A stretch of 64,000 nt of DNA from Methylobacterium sp. Leaf91. Lineage in GTDB: Bacteria; Pseudomonadota; Alphaproteobacteria; Rhizobiales; Beijerinckiaceae. The notes below the pieces were generated by a model. That model did no database searches. It saw only the letters and a program-made list of their open reading frames with translations, and was not told the DNA's origin. A program made the translations under genes and the position numbers. Shown in pieces: positions 26,306 to 35,559 of the stretch; position 1 is the first letter of the stretch, and each line of letters begins with the position of its first letter. The stretch spans positions 194,719 to 258,718 of the forward strand of contig NZ_LMMP01000012.1 in assembly GCF_001422815.1 (NCBI RefSeq), read 5' to 3'.

Positions 26306-26566
26306 TCAGATCTGTCCGGGCTGGCAGCCATAGGGTGGCACCGAGCGCGGGAAGCGTTCTTTGATGCGCTCGCAGCCCCACGACCGCAGCGACTCTGGCA
26401 GGCGGCGATTCACTTCGATGCCAACCTCGTCGTAGGGCGTTAGTCCGGCCGTGACGTAGCTGTACCAGCGCCAGCCCAGGGTGCCGACGCCTGCGAGCAG
26501 GATTGCGAAGGCCACCGTCGCGGCCAGCCCCAAGCGTGACTGCGCAGGTCTCGTCTTATCTACCAT
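26306..26566 (-). CDS. Small single-span membrane protein
   Basis: This protein of about 86 residues has one transmembrane helix (LGLAATVAFAILLAGVGTLG), followed by a polar domain with WYSYVTAGLTPYDEVGIEVN and two Cys near the C-terminus (WGCERIKERF, then PPYGC). The start MVDKTRPAQ is the nearest to the helix; an alternative ATG lies three codons upstream, closer to a GAGG site. Function unknown; the two Cys could form a disulphide if the C-terminus is outside. Confidence 0.6.
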   Translation of the reverse strand: MVDKTRPAQSRLGLAATVAFAILLAGVGTLGWRWYSYVTAGLTPYDEVGIEVNRRLPESLRSWGCERIKERFPRSVPPYGCQPGQI

Positions 26567-26916
26567 GCAGACCATGTCCTCGATGTTCGTGCGATCCTGA
26601 CAACGCTCTGCTCCCTCGCGGGGAAGAGCCCGTTGCGACCGACAGGATGATGGGGGCTCCCTTACAACACCCATTCAACGGATGGCCATGCTGCCGCTCT
26701 GTGAAAGACGGACGATCGGCTTGGCAACAACGTCAACGCCTCTCAGCATCCGCCCGGATGCCTAGCCTTTTTGATGTAAAAGGTATGTATTAACCCAAAG
26801 AATTTTCTCCGCCTCATGGGCCAAACCAGCCGCTCTTTTCTACGTTGTCTGTCCGCACGGCACGAGGGGAGCTCGTTTGATCGTGCCATGCTAAACGTGA
26901 TGGACAAAAATCCGCA
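26567..26916. other. Gap between the small membrane protein and the BLUF gene
   Basis: This 350-base divergent intergenic region holds no gene I can support. It is AT-richer near 26770-26810 and contains a short CCTTTT/AAAAGG dyad there. Promoters for both flanking genes must lie here but cannot be pinned down. Confidence 0.4.
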
Positions 26917-27369
26917 ATGATACATCAGCTTGTTTACTATAGCCGAAACGTTGTTGCCGGCAACGATCGCTCCATGCTTATGAATTTGCGTGACATCGTC
27001 TCGGCCTCACAACGCAACAACAGCCGTGATGGGATTACCGGTTTTCTCATATTCGATAAAACCTGGTTCATTCAGGTTCTTGAGGGCGACCAAGCGCAGG
27101 TGAGTAGCACCTATACGCGCATCGCCCGCGATCCGCGCCATACAAGTGCTACCATTCTGGATGCACGGAACGTTCAGGGCCGTTCCTTTCCCAACTGGAC
27201 CATGGGTGGCGCCATGCGAACCCCAGAAGTTGAAGAAATTTACTTGCAGCATGGCATCGGAAGCTTCATCGACCCGACGCGCCTGACAAGCGGCAAGGTC
27301 ATCGCCCTCGCCCTCGATCTTCAGGCTTTCGATGCCGCGAAACGTCAGACTCAGCGGCTCGCGAGTTGA
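26917..27369 (+). CDS. BLUF-domain blue-light photoreceptor
   Basis: This 150-residue single-domain BLUF protein binds FAD and senses blue light. The key residues are present: Tyr7 in LVYYSR, Asn35 in NNSRDGITGFLIF, Gln53 in WFIQVLEGD and a Trp in FPNWTMG. The Tyr-Gln pair carries the light-driven hydrogen-bond switch. There is no fused output domain, so it must signal through a partner protein. No obvious partner gene is adjacent. The C-terminal 50 residues form the usual helical cap. Confidence 0.93.
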   Translation: MIHQLVYYSRNVVAGNDRSMLMNLRDIVSASQRNNSRDGITGFLIFDKTWFIQVLEGDQAQVSSTYTRIARDPRHTSATILDARNVQGRSFPNWTMGGAMRTPEVEEIYLQHGIGSFIDPTRLTSGKVIALALDLQAFDAAKRQTQRLAS

Positions 27370-27585
27370 AGTCTGCGCGACCAGTCCGGGTACGGCATTT
27401 GACGCGGTTCGACCGCAGACATAGCAACGCGTCCACAAGGCTGCGTGCCCGCACTCGACTGGCCTCAAGTCCCGGTGCATGACCCAAAGCCCGGCCCTCT
27501 GAAACGATCTCGCGAGCGCTCGCGTCTCGCGGGGCCGGTTCTCTTCGGCGTCGAGTTCGAGGGCGGATGCGGCAGAAACGGGAAT

Positions 27586-28482
27586 ATGGGCGTGTCCCTG
27601 CGGTGGATCGGTACAACGGCTGGCGGCATCCTGGCCCGCTTGGCCATGGTCGCCGCCCTACCGTGGCGGCGTGCCGGCAAGGCTCGCCACGCAGGTTTGG
27701 GACGGCTCGCGGCGAGGCGAACCCGTGTCGACGGCCGGATCATCCATGCCAGGGTCTCCGTCGATTCCGTGCCGGATGATCGCCTGCCCGTGATCCTGGT
27801 CCATGGGCTGGGAATGTCCAGCCGATACATGGTCCCGCTCGCGAGGCATCTTGGCCCTCACCTGAAGGTCTACGCCCCCGACCTGCCCGGCTTCGGCTTG
27901 AGCGACAAGCCCCGGCACGTGCTCACCGTTCGCAAACTCGCCGATGCGCTGGCCGCCTGGATGCAGGCCCTCGACCTGAAGCGCGCGGCTTTTATCGGCA
28001 ACTCGCTCGGCTGCGAGATACTGGTCGAACTGGCGATCGTTCACCCCCACCTCGTCGACCGCCTGGTTCTGCAGGGGCCCACGCCAGACCCGGAGGCAAG
28101 GAGCCTCTTCCGGCAGGTTGCGGGGTTCCTGGCCATCGCGCCGTTCGAGCGCTGGTCGCTGGCCTGGGTGGCGCTGAGCGATTATGCGCGGGGCGGGATC
28201 AACCGATACATCCTGACCTTGCACAGCATGATCGGCAACCGCATCGGAGAGAAGGCGCTCCGCATCATGCAGCCCACGCTCGTGGTCTGGGGCGCCCGTG
28301 ACTACATCGTCCCCTACGCGTTCGTCACGATCCTCGCCGAAAGCCTGCCGCACGGACGCCTTGCCGTCATTCCCGGTGCGGCCCACGGGATCAACTACTC
28401 CCACCCCGAGGCATTCACTGCCGTGCTGCTCCCTTTCCTCCTTGCCGAAGGCGACAGGTCTGCCGCGCAGAACCAGTCCTAG
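27586..28482 (+). CDS. Alpha/beta hydrolase
   Basis: This 298-residue alpha/beta-hydrolase has an oxyanion motif VHGLGMS, nucleophile elbow GNSLGCE (Ser), an acid in VVWGARDYIVP and a His in GAAHGINYSHPE. A short hydrophobic N-terminus (TTAGGILARLAMVAALPW) may anchor it to the membrane. The start MGVSLRW was chosen; the frame is open 47 codons upstream but that part is Arg/Pro-rich and unlike the family. The substrate is unknown. The TAG stop is formed by the end of an intergenic repeat. Confidence 0.85.
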   Translation: MGVSLRWIGTTAGGILARLAMVAALPWRRAGKARHAGLGRLAARRTRVDGRIIHARVSVDSVPDDRLPVILVHGLGMSSRYMVPLARHLGPHLKVYAPDLPGFGLSDKPRHVLTVRKLADALAAWMQALDLKRAAFIGNSLGCEILVELAIVHPHLVDRLVLQGPTPDPEARSLFRQVAGFLAIAPFERWSLAWVALSDYARGGINRYILTLHSMIGNRIGEKALRIMQPTLVVWGARDYIVPYAFVTILAESLPHGRLAVIPGAAHGINYSHPEAFTAVLLPFLLAEGDRSAAQNQS

Positions 28483-28583
28483 AGCGCTCACCGCCGAAGT
28501 GGATGCCGGTTCGGCGAAAAAGAGCGCGGCAAAACAAAGGCCTAGAGTTGCACCCGACCCAACGTGGTCGGGTGCAACTCCAG
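28479..28583 (-). repeat. Intergenic repeat, copy 1 (CTAGAGC-ended element)
   Basis: This is the first of three related elements of about 100-106 bp (also 46585-46690 and 62210-62312, opposite orientation). All share a CTAGAGC/GCTC end and a conserved core read as GCCGAAGTGGATGCCGG followed by TTCGGCGAAAAAGAGCGCGG. In this copy the distal end is a perfect 15-bp hairpin (28545-28580). Such elements are scattered in Methylobacterium genomes as far as I recall; mobility is inferred. The rest of the gap to 28822 shows nothing else. Confidence 0.8.
28545..28580 (+). terminator. Strong hairpin in repeat copy 1, possible terminator
   Basis: GAGTTGCACCCGACC pairs perfectly with GGTCGGGTGCAACTC across a 6-base loop (CAACGT). 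It follows the hydrolase stop by about 60 bases. There is no T-tract, so it would act as a 3' mRNA-stabilising or weak termination structure. Confidence 0.45.
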
Positions 28584-28822
28584 GCGGCCGGCACAGGCTG
28601 ACATTCGGCCAGCGAGCGCCGTTATCGTTGCTCTCGCCGGTCACGACATAGTTTGGCAGGAGTCCGTCTCGGACCGGAGGCGATGACGGGCGCGCCGAGG
28701 GATCGGTTGTCGAAACATTCGCCGAAGAACGGGCTCTTCATAGGATACCGCGCCAATACGCCGTCCGGCACGGATGCCGACTCCTTCACGACTCCTCAAC
28801 CACACGGCGCCAGGATCGGGTT

Positions 28823-29008
28823 ATGCTGCACCTCTCGCCTCCACGCCGTCTGACCTTCCTTCTCTCGCTGGTGCTGATCGGCCTCGCCGTCGCCAGCATC
28901 TATTTGCGCCTTCCGACCATTGGTCCCACTGTGGTCAAGTACCGGACCTGGTTCTTCGTCGGTGCGTATGTCCTGCTGGCTTTCGGTGTCGTCTCGAAAA
29001 GCCTCTGA
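28823..29008 (+). CDS. Small two-helix membrane protein
   Basis: This 61-residue protein has two predicted transmembrane helices (FLLSLVLIGLAVASIYLRL and WFFVGAYVLLAFGVVSKSL) joined by a short polar loop. It is too small to assign. The hydrophobic pattern and the clean stop support a real gene. It lies 77 bases before the HAD phosphatase gene and may be cotranscribed. Confidence 0.65.
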   Translation: MLHLSPPRRLTFLLSLVLIGLAVASIYLRLPTIGPTVVKYRTWFFVGAYVLLAFGVVSKSL

Positions 29009-29085
29009 CCGGTCGCAGACGAAGATCGTACGTCCCTGTTCTTCCTCCAGATCAACGATACACGATTTCTGAGGCCATACTGTCC

Positions 29086-29553
29086 ATGCCAACGGTGTTC
29101 CTGGATTGCGATGGCGTGCTGGCCGATTTCGATGCCGGCGCGAAGCAAGCCTTCGGGATGGCACCGGCGGAATTCGAGCGGCGTTTTGGCCTGAAGCGTT
29201 TCTGGGGCGAGCTTGCCTCGCTCAACAACTTCTTCGGTGAGCTACCGTTGATGCCGGATGCCATGGAACTGTATGAGGCGGTTCGCCACCTCGAGCCCAT
29301 CATCCTCACGGGTCTTCCGCGGGGAAACTGGGCTGAGCCACAGAAACGCCTCTGGGCGGCCCGGTATTTCCCCTGTGTCGAGGTGATCACGACGAGTGCC
29401 GCGCTGAAACGAGAACATTGCCGTCCTGGCGACGCCCTCGTGGATGACCGGGAGAAATACCGGCCCCTTTGGGAGCAGGCTGGAGGCGTCTTCATCCATC
29501 ATCGCACTGCGGATGCATCGATCCGGCGGTTGCGCCAACATGCATTCATCTAA
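29086..29553 (+). CDS. HAD-superfamily phosphatase (5'-nucleotidase-like)
   Basis: This 155-residue HAD hydrolase has motif I FLDCDGVLADFD, with the nucleophilic and acid/base Asp at residues 6 and 8. Motif II is PIILTGLPRG, a Lys follows in SAALKREHC, and motif IV is ALVDDREKYRPLWE. The form resembles small NT5C/deoxyribonucleotidase-like proteins. The start MPTVFLDCDG was chosen as motif I begins there; a longer open frame upstream covers the preceding gene in another frame. Substrate unknown. Confidence 0.85.
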   Translation: MPTVFLDCDGVLADFDAGAKQAFGMAPAEFERRFGLKRFWGELASLNNFFGELPLMPDAMELYEAVRHLEPIILTGLPRGNWAEPQKRLWAARYFPCVEVITTSAALKREHCRPGDALVDDREKYRPLWEQAGGVFIHHRTADASIRRLRQHAFI

Positions 29554-29673
29554 GATAAAACGGCTTGTGCTTGTATCTCACTGGACAAGCATCATCTGTT
29601 CCTCATATGCTAAGCATTCGCTGCCGACGCGTCTTGCGTCCTTGAGCGTGTCGATCTCAGGATTATCTCATAC

Positions 29674-30243
29674 ATGAAGCGCCGTAGCGCGCGACCTTTC
29701 ACGGTCGAAATCAAGCACACCCGTACGTCCCGCGCCTCGCTCCCCGACGCCCCAGCACGTTCCCGCGTCGGCGACGACCTGTGGGGGGACCTGCAGGCAG
29801 CTGTGGCCGACAAGCCGGCCGATATGCAGCCCCTGCGCCTCGCTCATCCCGAGCCTGCACCGTCAGTGGCGCCCGCCGAGCCGCCCGCTCGGCGTGTCCT
29901 GCCGAGTCTCGTGCCGATGTTTGCCATGCCCGATGAGCCGGACGCTCCCGAGGTCGTCAAAGCGCCGGAAGAGGAGCGACTGCCACGCGTGCAACGCGTG
30001 AAGCCACCGACCAAACGTAAGCAGAAGGTCGTGGCGCAGGTCGACTCGGCACTTTCGTTTGCCGATGCGGACGACGAGCCCGACGATACACCGGTTGTCG
30101 CGAGCCCCGACTCGATACAGCCATCCGGTGGCGTCAGTGGGCCTGCTTTGGCTCAAGCGCGGACCGCACGGCGCGCTCAGCAGGCAGCGGCTCTACGGCC
30201 GGGCGAGCGTTGGAAGCGGCGGCTGCCACGTGCACTTTGGTAA
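29674..30243 (+). CDS. Hypothetical basic, proline-rich protein
   Basis: This 189-residue protein starts MKRRSARPFTVEIKHTRT and is rich in Pro, Ala and Arg/Lys, with SLPDAPARSRVGDDLWGDL near residue 22 and a KPPTKRKQKVVAQVD stretch in the middle. It looks largely disordered. The N-terminal EIKHTR and the C-terminal RPGERWKRRLPRALW are the most protein-like parts. No family is recognised; the basic composition hints at nucleic-acid binding. Confidence 0.65.
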   Translation: MKRRSARPFTVEIKHTRTSRASLPDAPARSRVGDDLWGDLQAAVADKPADMQPLRLAHPEPAPSVAPAEPPARRVLPSLVPMFAMPDEPDAPEVVKAPEEERLPRVQRVKPPTKRKQKVVAQVDSALSFADADDEPDDTPVVASPDSIQPSGGVSGPALAQARTARRAQQAAALRPGERWKRRLPRALW

Positions 30244-30517
30244 TCCAACGCAACGGCTTCCTGCCTTGCTCGAGATGTAGCCTCCATTGTTCGATGGTTT
30301 GAAGCCTGCCCGCGCGGCCGCGTGGTGGCCGTCCGCGGGCCCTCAAGTCAGCCCGACCGATGAGCCCGCATGATCTCCGAGTTGGTCGGCAACGACGCAT
30401 AAGGCCGTTTTCCAGTCGAGACGGGCGGAATGCGACACCACGCAGGCCGCGCTGCCAAGCGAGAGCAGGTGCACGCGTAACGAACGCACTGCTCAAGACG
30501 ATAGACGAAGAGCCGTT

Positions 30518-31549
30518 TTACCAAGTCGTCGGCTTGGGGTTGCGCTCGTCGAACCCCTTCTGGTGCCAATAGGGATAGATCGGCGTCTCTTGGCTCGCCG
30601 CATCGAGGCGGGCCACCTGCTCGGGCGTCAGCGTCCAGTCGAGAACGGCAAGGTTCTGCTTGAGCTGCTCCTCGGTGCGGGCGCCAACGACGATGTTGCA
30701 TACGGTGGGCCGGGTCAGCAGCCAGTTCAAGGCGACCTGCGCCACCGTCCTGCCGGTCTCCGCCGCCACAACATCCAGGGCATCGACCACGCCAAAGAGG
30801 TACTCGTCTGACACCGGCGGCCCGCCCTCGGCGCCGCCCGCGGCGATGCGGCCGCTCTGGTTCGGCTGCCCACGGCGAATTTTGCCGGTCAGACGGCCCC
30901 AGCCGAGCGGACTCCAAACCATCAGGCCCACGCCCTGGTCGATGCCGAGCGGCATCAGCTCCCACTCGTAATGCCGCCCGATCAGGGAATAGTAGCCCTG
31001 ATAGGCCACGTAGCGCGCGAGCCCATAGCGCTCGGATGTGGCGAGCGCCTTCATCAGGTGCCAGCCGGAAAAGTTCGAGGCGCCGATATAGCCGATCTTG
31101 CCCGAGCGGGTGAGATCGTCGAGCGCCCGAAGCGTCTCCTCCACGGGGGTGAGTGCGTCGAATCCGTGCATGAAGTAGACGTCGATATGCTCGGTACCGA
31201 GCCGCTTCAGGCTGGCCTCGCAGGCACGGACCAGATGATGGCGCGAGGAGCCGACCTGGTTCAGGTCGTCATTGAAGCGGAAAGTCGCCTTGGTGGAGAT
31301 CAACGCGCGTTCGCGCTTGCCCTTCAGAGCCTGGCCCAGGATCTCCTCCGAGGCACCTCCCGAGTAGATGTCGGCCGTGTCGAAGAAATTGACACCGGAA
31401 TCCAGGCAAAGGTCCACCATGCGGGTCGCCTCAGCGACATCGGTCTGGCCCCAGCGCTGAAAGAATTCGTTTGTCCCGCCGAACGTGCCCGTGCCGAAGC
31501 TGAGCACCGGTACGGTAAGGCCGGAGCGGCCAAGCTGCCTGTATTCCAT
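30518..31549 (-). CDS. Aldo/keto reductase
   Basis: This 343-residue NADPH-dependent (beta/alpha)8 oxidoreductase has a complete catalytic tetrad: Asp57 and Tyr62 in NFFDTADIYSGG, Lys87 in ISTKATF and His128 in YFMHG. The C-terminal cofactor motif IVVGARTEEQLKQNL is present. It belongs to the YajO/Tas-like (AKR general stress) group. The start MEYRQLGRSGLTVP is the family N-terminus. The gene is monocistronic and divergent from the SMP-30 gene. Confidence 0.93.
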   Translation of the reverse strand: MEYRQLGRSGLTVPVLSFGTGTFGGTNEFFQRWGQTDVAEATRMVDLCLDSGVNFFDTADIYSGGASEEILGQALKGKRERALISTKATFRFNDDLNQVGSSRHHLVRACEASLKRLGTEHIDVYFMHGFDALTPVEETLRALDDLTRSGKIGYIGASNFSGWHLMKALATSERYGLARYVAYQGYYSLIGRHYEWELMPLGIDQGVGLMVWSPLGWGRLTGKIRRGQPNQSGRIAAGGAEGGPPVSDEYLFGVVDALDVVAAETGRTVAQVALNWLLTRPTVCNIVVGARTEEQLKQNLAVLDWTLTPEQVARLDAASQETPIYPYWHQKGFDERNPKPTTW

Positions 31550-32058
31550 CGAATCCTCTCAGCAACCCATCGCGCGGTATGTGATGCGCCTGCCGATCTA
31601 ACGCGACGGGAGGCCTCGGTTTCCGTCGCGCGGGCATCGCTTCCGCGCGCCTCCTGGCTCTCGGCATGCAGGCCGCTTGCGTATCCTCGCAGCACTGACG
31701 CTTGTATCGACCCGAGTGTTGCATCACGCACCTTGTACAGTGATCGCAACGGATATCGACGACCTTCAGAATAGCCTGCGAAGACCTGTTGAACCATCGA
31801 TGCCGGTCTCGCAGGCGTATGCGCAGATCGAGCTGTGCCCCGCTGCATCTTTCGTGGCCCCGATCCTGGATGCTGAGGGGGCTCATCGTTCCCACACGAA
31901 ACCCGAAGATTCCACATTGGAGGCTCCGACTTCGGAAAGCCCCGACTTGGGAAAGCCCCGACTTGGGGATGCTTCGACCCGGGGGATACTCTCGGGGGAT
32001 ATTTCGGCATGACAGGCATGCCGGTCGCCGCGAGCGGCTGCCCCAAGGAAGGACGAGC
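31550..32058. other. Gap with a 16-bp tandem repeat (31925-31988)
   Basis: This divergent region between the reductase and SMP-30 genes has no supportable gene. It holds about four tandem copies of a 16-bp unit: TCCGACTTCGGAAAGC, CCCGACTTGGGAAAGC, CCCGACTTGGGGATGC and a degenerate fourth ending near 31988. The repeats lie about 70 bases before the SMP-30 start and could be regulator sites or a slippage-prone spacer. Confidence 0.7.
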
Positions 32059-32937
32059 ATGGACACGATGACGATCCTCGACGCGCACCGCTGCCATCTC
32101 GGCGAGGGCCCCTGCTACGATCCGCGAACCGGCACGGCATGGTGGGTCGACATTCTGGAGCGGCAGCTGTTCGAGAGGTCGCTCGCGGACGGCACCGCGC
32201 GCCTGCACGATCTGCCTTTCATGGCGAGCGCCGTCGCCGCGGTGGACGAAACCCGTCATCTCCTCGCCGCCGAGTACGGGCTTTACCTGCGCGGGCTGAG
32301 TGACGGGAAGCTCACGCTGCTCTGTCCGCTGGAGGTGGAGGATGCAGGCACCCGCTCCAACGACGGCCGTGTGCATCCCTGCGGCGCTCTGTGGATCAGC
32401 ACCATGGGCCGCGATGCCGAGCCGGGGCGTGGCGCGATCTACCATGTCGCCGGTACCCGGGTGACGCGCCTCTACGGGTCGCTCACCATCCCGAACGCCA
32501 TCTGCTTCTCGCCCGATGGCGCGACCGGCTATTTCGCCGACACCGATGCGGGTCTGCTGAAGCGCGTCAGCCTCGACCCCAACACCGGCCTGCCGACGGG
32601 CGAGCCGTCGACGCTCTACGATCATCGCGGCGGGGATGGCGGCCTCGATGGCGCTGCGGTCGATGCCGAGGGCCGCATCTGGTGCGCCCGCTGGGGGGCA
32701 TCCTGCATCGATGCCTACAGCCCGGAGGGCGAGCGCGTGCGGACGATTCCCCTGCCGGTGACCCGCCCCTCATGCCCCACATTCGCCGGGCCAGATCTCG
32801 ATCGCCTGCTGATCACCAGCGCCTATGAGGGCATGAGCCAGGAGGAACGCGACGCCGATCCCGAGCACGGGCGCACCCTCCTGGTGGCCGCCGGAATACG
32901 TGGCCTGCTGGAGCCTGCCTTCCGGCTCGCTCCGTAA
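32059..32937 (+). CDS. SMP-30/gluconolactonase-family sugar lactonase
   Basis: This 292-residue six-bladed beta-propeller lactonase has the metal ligand Glu in HLGEGPCYD, RSNDGRVHPCGALWISTMG (Asn/Asp ligands) and IPNAICFSPDG and DGAAVDAEGRIWCARWG, all family motifs. It hydrolyses sugar lactones in aldonate pathways. The start MDTMTILDAHRCHLGEG has an AAGGA ribosome site 8 bases upstream; a 90-codon longer frame crosses the tandem repeat and is not family-like. Confidence 0.92.
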   Translation: MDTMTILDAHRCHLGEGPCYDPRTGTAWWVDILERQLFERSLADGTARLHDLPFMASAVAAVDETRHLLAAEYGLYLRGLSDGKLTLLCPLEVEDAGTRSNDGRVHPCGALWISTMGRDAEPGRGAIYHVAGTRVTRLYGSLTIPNAICFSPDGATGYFADTDAGLLKRVSLDPNTGLPTGEPSTLYDHRGGDGGLDGAAVDAEGRIWCARWGASCIDAYSPEGERVRTIPLPVTRPSCPTFAGPDLDRLLITSAYEGMSQEERDADPEHGRTLLVAAGIRGLLEPAFRLAP

Positions 32938-33012
32938 GTCGGTCGTTTCCCACTATATGCGACAGCCACTTGGCGCAGGGGTCGGAGACAGGCGCTGTGG
33001 GAACGCCGATGC

Positions 33013-34305
33013 TCATTCTTTGCCGGCGGACAGCGTTACCACGAAGACCGCGCCCTCATTCGTCCCGGGTTCACAACGCACCGTCGCGCCCATGCGCTCG
33101 GACAGCGTCGCGACGATGAACAACCCCATGCCCGTGCTCGGCGGTCCATCGGATCGCGTCCCCACGGACTGATGGAACTTCTTGAACAGGAGATCGTGAC
33201 GGGCAGGATCGATACCCGGTCCGCGATCCTGAACCCGGATCGATACGTTTCCGCTCTCCTGTGCGGCGCTGACCGTCAGGATGCCCCCCGTCGGACTGTA
33301 GCGGACGCCGTTGCCGAGAAGATTGTCGAGAATCTGTGCCAGGGCTCCTGCGTCGAGCGTGGCGACCAACGGGCGATCCGGCAGATCCACGTCGATCCGG
33401 ACGTCGGCGGATTGGGCGAGCGGCTTGGTCCGGCCTGCGGCGGCCAGCACATGCCCTCGCACATCCTCGTCGGTGAGGCGCGTGAGCGGCCGGTGCTCGG
33501 CGGCGTGCGCATCGAGCAGCCGGGTCGCGAGAGCGAGCATCGCGTCGATGCTCGCTCTCGCCTGCTGCAAGACGACGAGCGGCAATTCCGGCTCCCGCGT
33601 TGCGCGCCGGACGGCGAGATCGAACAGGTTGCGCAGCCCGTAGAGGGGACTGCGCAGGTCATGGGCGGTGATCGCCATCAGGGTGTCGAGTTCGCCGTTC
33701 CTCTCCATCAGCCGGTCATTCTGCAGGCGGATGGTGCGCTTCTGCTCGTAATCGCTGCGACGTCCGGCATGGATCAGCGCTGCGGCGACGACGGCGATGA
33801 CCGAGACGATCGCGGCATTGACGATGGCGATGACCTGCTCGGCGGGAAACGTCGCCGTGCCGAGCACGATCCAACAATAGGTGAGCAGCAGCGGGATCAA
33901 GGTCAGCCCGAAGGTGAGCGGCGGCAGCACGAACAGCAAGGTCAGAGACAGGAGCATCATGGGGTATCCGCTCGTCAGCCGCCCCTTGGCGCCCATCGCG
34001 GCGATCGCCCATTGAGTATCGAGCAATGTCAGAACCAGGAAGATTACGACGAAGACGCGCGGGAGCCACGTTCCACCGCCGCGTCGCAGCGTCAGCGAGG
34101 CGAGCAGGAAGCAAAGCGCCAGCACGATCTCAACGGCGATCTGAACGGTCCTGAGTCCGGTGGCGAACTCGATCGACTTGGTGAACAGCCCCAGCATGCA
34201 GGCGATCTCGACCCGTCGAATATTGACGAGGGTCAGCATGTCTCCGAAGCTCATGCCGGCCTGCTCGGCGGGGGACACGTCCCAGCGTGCCAGCCAACTC
34301 TTCAT
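33013..34305 (-). CDS. Membrane sensor histidine kinase
   Basis: This 430-residue kinase has six or so transmembrane helices (about residues 50-190: VEIVLALCFLLASLTL, VFVVIFLVLTLLDTQWAIAA, MMLLSLTLLFVLPPLTFGL, AIVSVIAVVAAALIHAG), then a coiled linker and kinase core. The H-box is AITAHDLRSPLYGL, the N-box LDNLLGNGVRYSP, G1 DRGPGID and G2 GMGLFIV. There is no PAS or periplasmic domain, so the membrane region is probably the sensor. The start MKSWLARW has a GGCAGG site upstream. The gene is 13 bases after the response regulator and is surely cotranscribed. Confidence 0.92.
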   Translation of the reverse strand: MKSWLARWDVSPAEQAGMSFGDMLTLVNIRRVEIACMLGLFTKSIEFATGLRTVQIAVEIVLALCFLLASLTLRRGGGTWLPRVFVVIFLVLTLLDTQWAIAAMGAKGRLTSGYPMMLLSLTLLFVLPPLTFGLTLIPLLLTYCWIVLGTATFPAEQVIAIVNAAIVSVIAVVAAALIHAGRRSDYEQKRTIRLQNDRLMERNGELDTLMAITAHDLRSPLYGLRNLFDLAVRRATREPELPLVVLQQARASIDAMLALATRLLDAHAAEHRPLTRLTDEDVRGHVLAAAGRTKPLAQSADVRIDVDLPDRPLVATLDAGALAQILDNLLGNGVRYSPTGGILTVSAAQESGNVSIRVQDRGPGIDPARHDLLFKKFHQSVGTRSDGPPSTGMGLFIVATLSERMGATVRCEPGTNEGAVFVVTLSAGKE

Positions 34306-34318
34306 GATGGCCTGCCTT

Positions 34319-34972
34319 TCATGACGGATCGAGACGCCCCGCGAGGTGATCCGCCGCATAGCGTTCGAGCATTCTCACGCTGTCCAGCCCGAGCTTGACC
34401 TTCAGGCGCTCCCGATAGGTACCGACGGTCTTCACGCTCAACCCGAGTTCCTTCGCCAGAGATTGCAGCGTCGCACCGCTGCCGATCAGCCGGAGAACCT
34501 GAAGCTCGCGACCTGATAGGGCGCCGATATCCGTCCGACGGTCGCATCGACGCGCGAGATCACCGATCAGCAGCTGTTGCACCGGCTCGCTCAGATGGAT
34601 CGCACCCGCCACCACGCGGTCGAGGGCCACGGCGACGGTTTCGAGCGGTTCGGATTTCGCCACGTAGCCATGCGCGCCGGCATAGATCACAAGAGGCCCC
34701 CAGACCGTTTCGTCGCGGCTGGAATAGACGATGATCCTGGCCGCCGGCAGGATGGCGCGCAGATCCTCGATCAAGGCGATGCCGTCACCGTCCCCCATGA
34801 TGAGATCGGTAACGATGATGTCGGGCTGCACTCGTTCGGCCTCGATACGGGCCGTCCGGGCCGAGTTGGCCTCTCCGCTCACGTCAAAGCGGTCATTGCC
34901 CTGGAGCAACAGCTTCAGGCCGGCCAGCACGATCGGGTGGTCGTCGACGATCAGCAACCGAAACAAGGACAT
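34319..34972 (-). CDS. NarL/LuxR-family response regulator
   Basis: This 217-residue regulator has an N-terminal receiver (LLIVDDHPIVLAG, phosphoacceptor Asp in DIIVTDLIMGDGDG, Lys in YVAKSEP) and a C-terminal LuxR HTH (LSGRELQVLRLIGSGATLQS, then LGLSVKTVGTYRERLKVKL). The start MSLFRLLIVDD was chosen because the receiver begins there and a GGGG site precedes it; an in-frame start lies eight codons upstream. It is the first gene of a two-gene operon with the kinase. A palindrome 56 bases upstream recurs before the ABM gene and may be its own binding site. Confidence 0.92.
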   Translation of the reverse strand: MSLFRLLIVDDHPIVLAGLKLLLQGNDRFDVSGEANSARTARIEAERVQPDIIVTDLIMGDGDGIALIEDLRAILPAARIIVYSSRDETVWGPLVIYAGAHGYVAKSEPLETVAVALDRVVAGAIHLSEPVQQLLIGDLARRCDRRTDIGALSGRELQVLRLIGSGATLQSLAKELGLSVKTVGTYRERLKVKLGLDSVRMLERYAADHLAGRLDPS

Positions 34973-35028
34973 GTCTACCCCGAGCGAAGCGGCCAACCAG
35001 GGTATGATTCCTCATTGTTACGCCCCCC

Positions 35029-35047
35029 TGTAGGTCACCGACCTACA
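35029..35047. promoter_or_regulatory. Palindromic operator TGTAGGTC-N3-GACCTACA, response-regulator side
   Basis: Perfect 8-bp arms with a 3-base centre (ACC) lie 56 bases upstream of the response regulator start. The same arms recur at 35561-35579. Dimeric NarL-type regulators bind such inverted repeats, so autoregulation is likely. Confidence 0.7.
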
Positions 35048-35559
35048 CGAGATCAACGTCATGCGACCATGATCCGTCCAAGACGCCACGTACGCTTCTG
35101 AATGACCCTCAGGCGAATCCGTTTCGCGCGGGCGGCCAAGGCCCGTGAGCCATAAGCCATACGGTCTCACAGACCCGTACACGCCGCCGGATAGAGCCCT
35201 CGCCCGCCGGCCCGGGCAACCGGACAGCCTTGGTCCGCACGACGCCCGACGCTCGACGCCCCGAGTCTGCCATCGGAGACTGTGTCGCCCACCCGGCGTG
35301 AGCGACCTGGAGCATTTGGACGAAGGCGCACCAGCGCCGACGCTTCACGGCTTCACGCCGCACCACCCTCGTTCAGGTACCCTCCCCATGCCGCCCCACG
35401 CCGCAAAAACAATTCAGTAACCTTCAATCAAAGCAATCAGCTTCGTTTGACTTGAACTTTCCCCAAAGATTGAAATGTTTACAATAAGCTCATGATTTTC
35501 GTTCATCTCTGTATTTAAATTCCATTCGCTGCTCAAGAATCGAGCATGGAAGTGAATTT

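Noticed and set aside
28774..29085. N-terminal extension of the HAD phosphatase
   Set aside because: The extension is an out-of-frame reading of the small membrane-protein gene; catalytic motif I starts at the chosen ATG.
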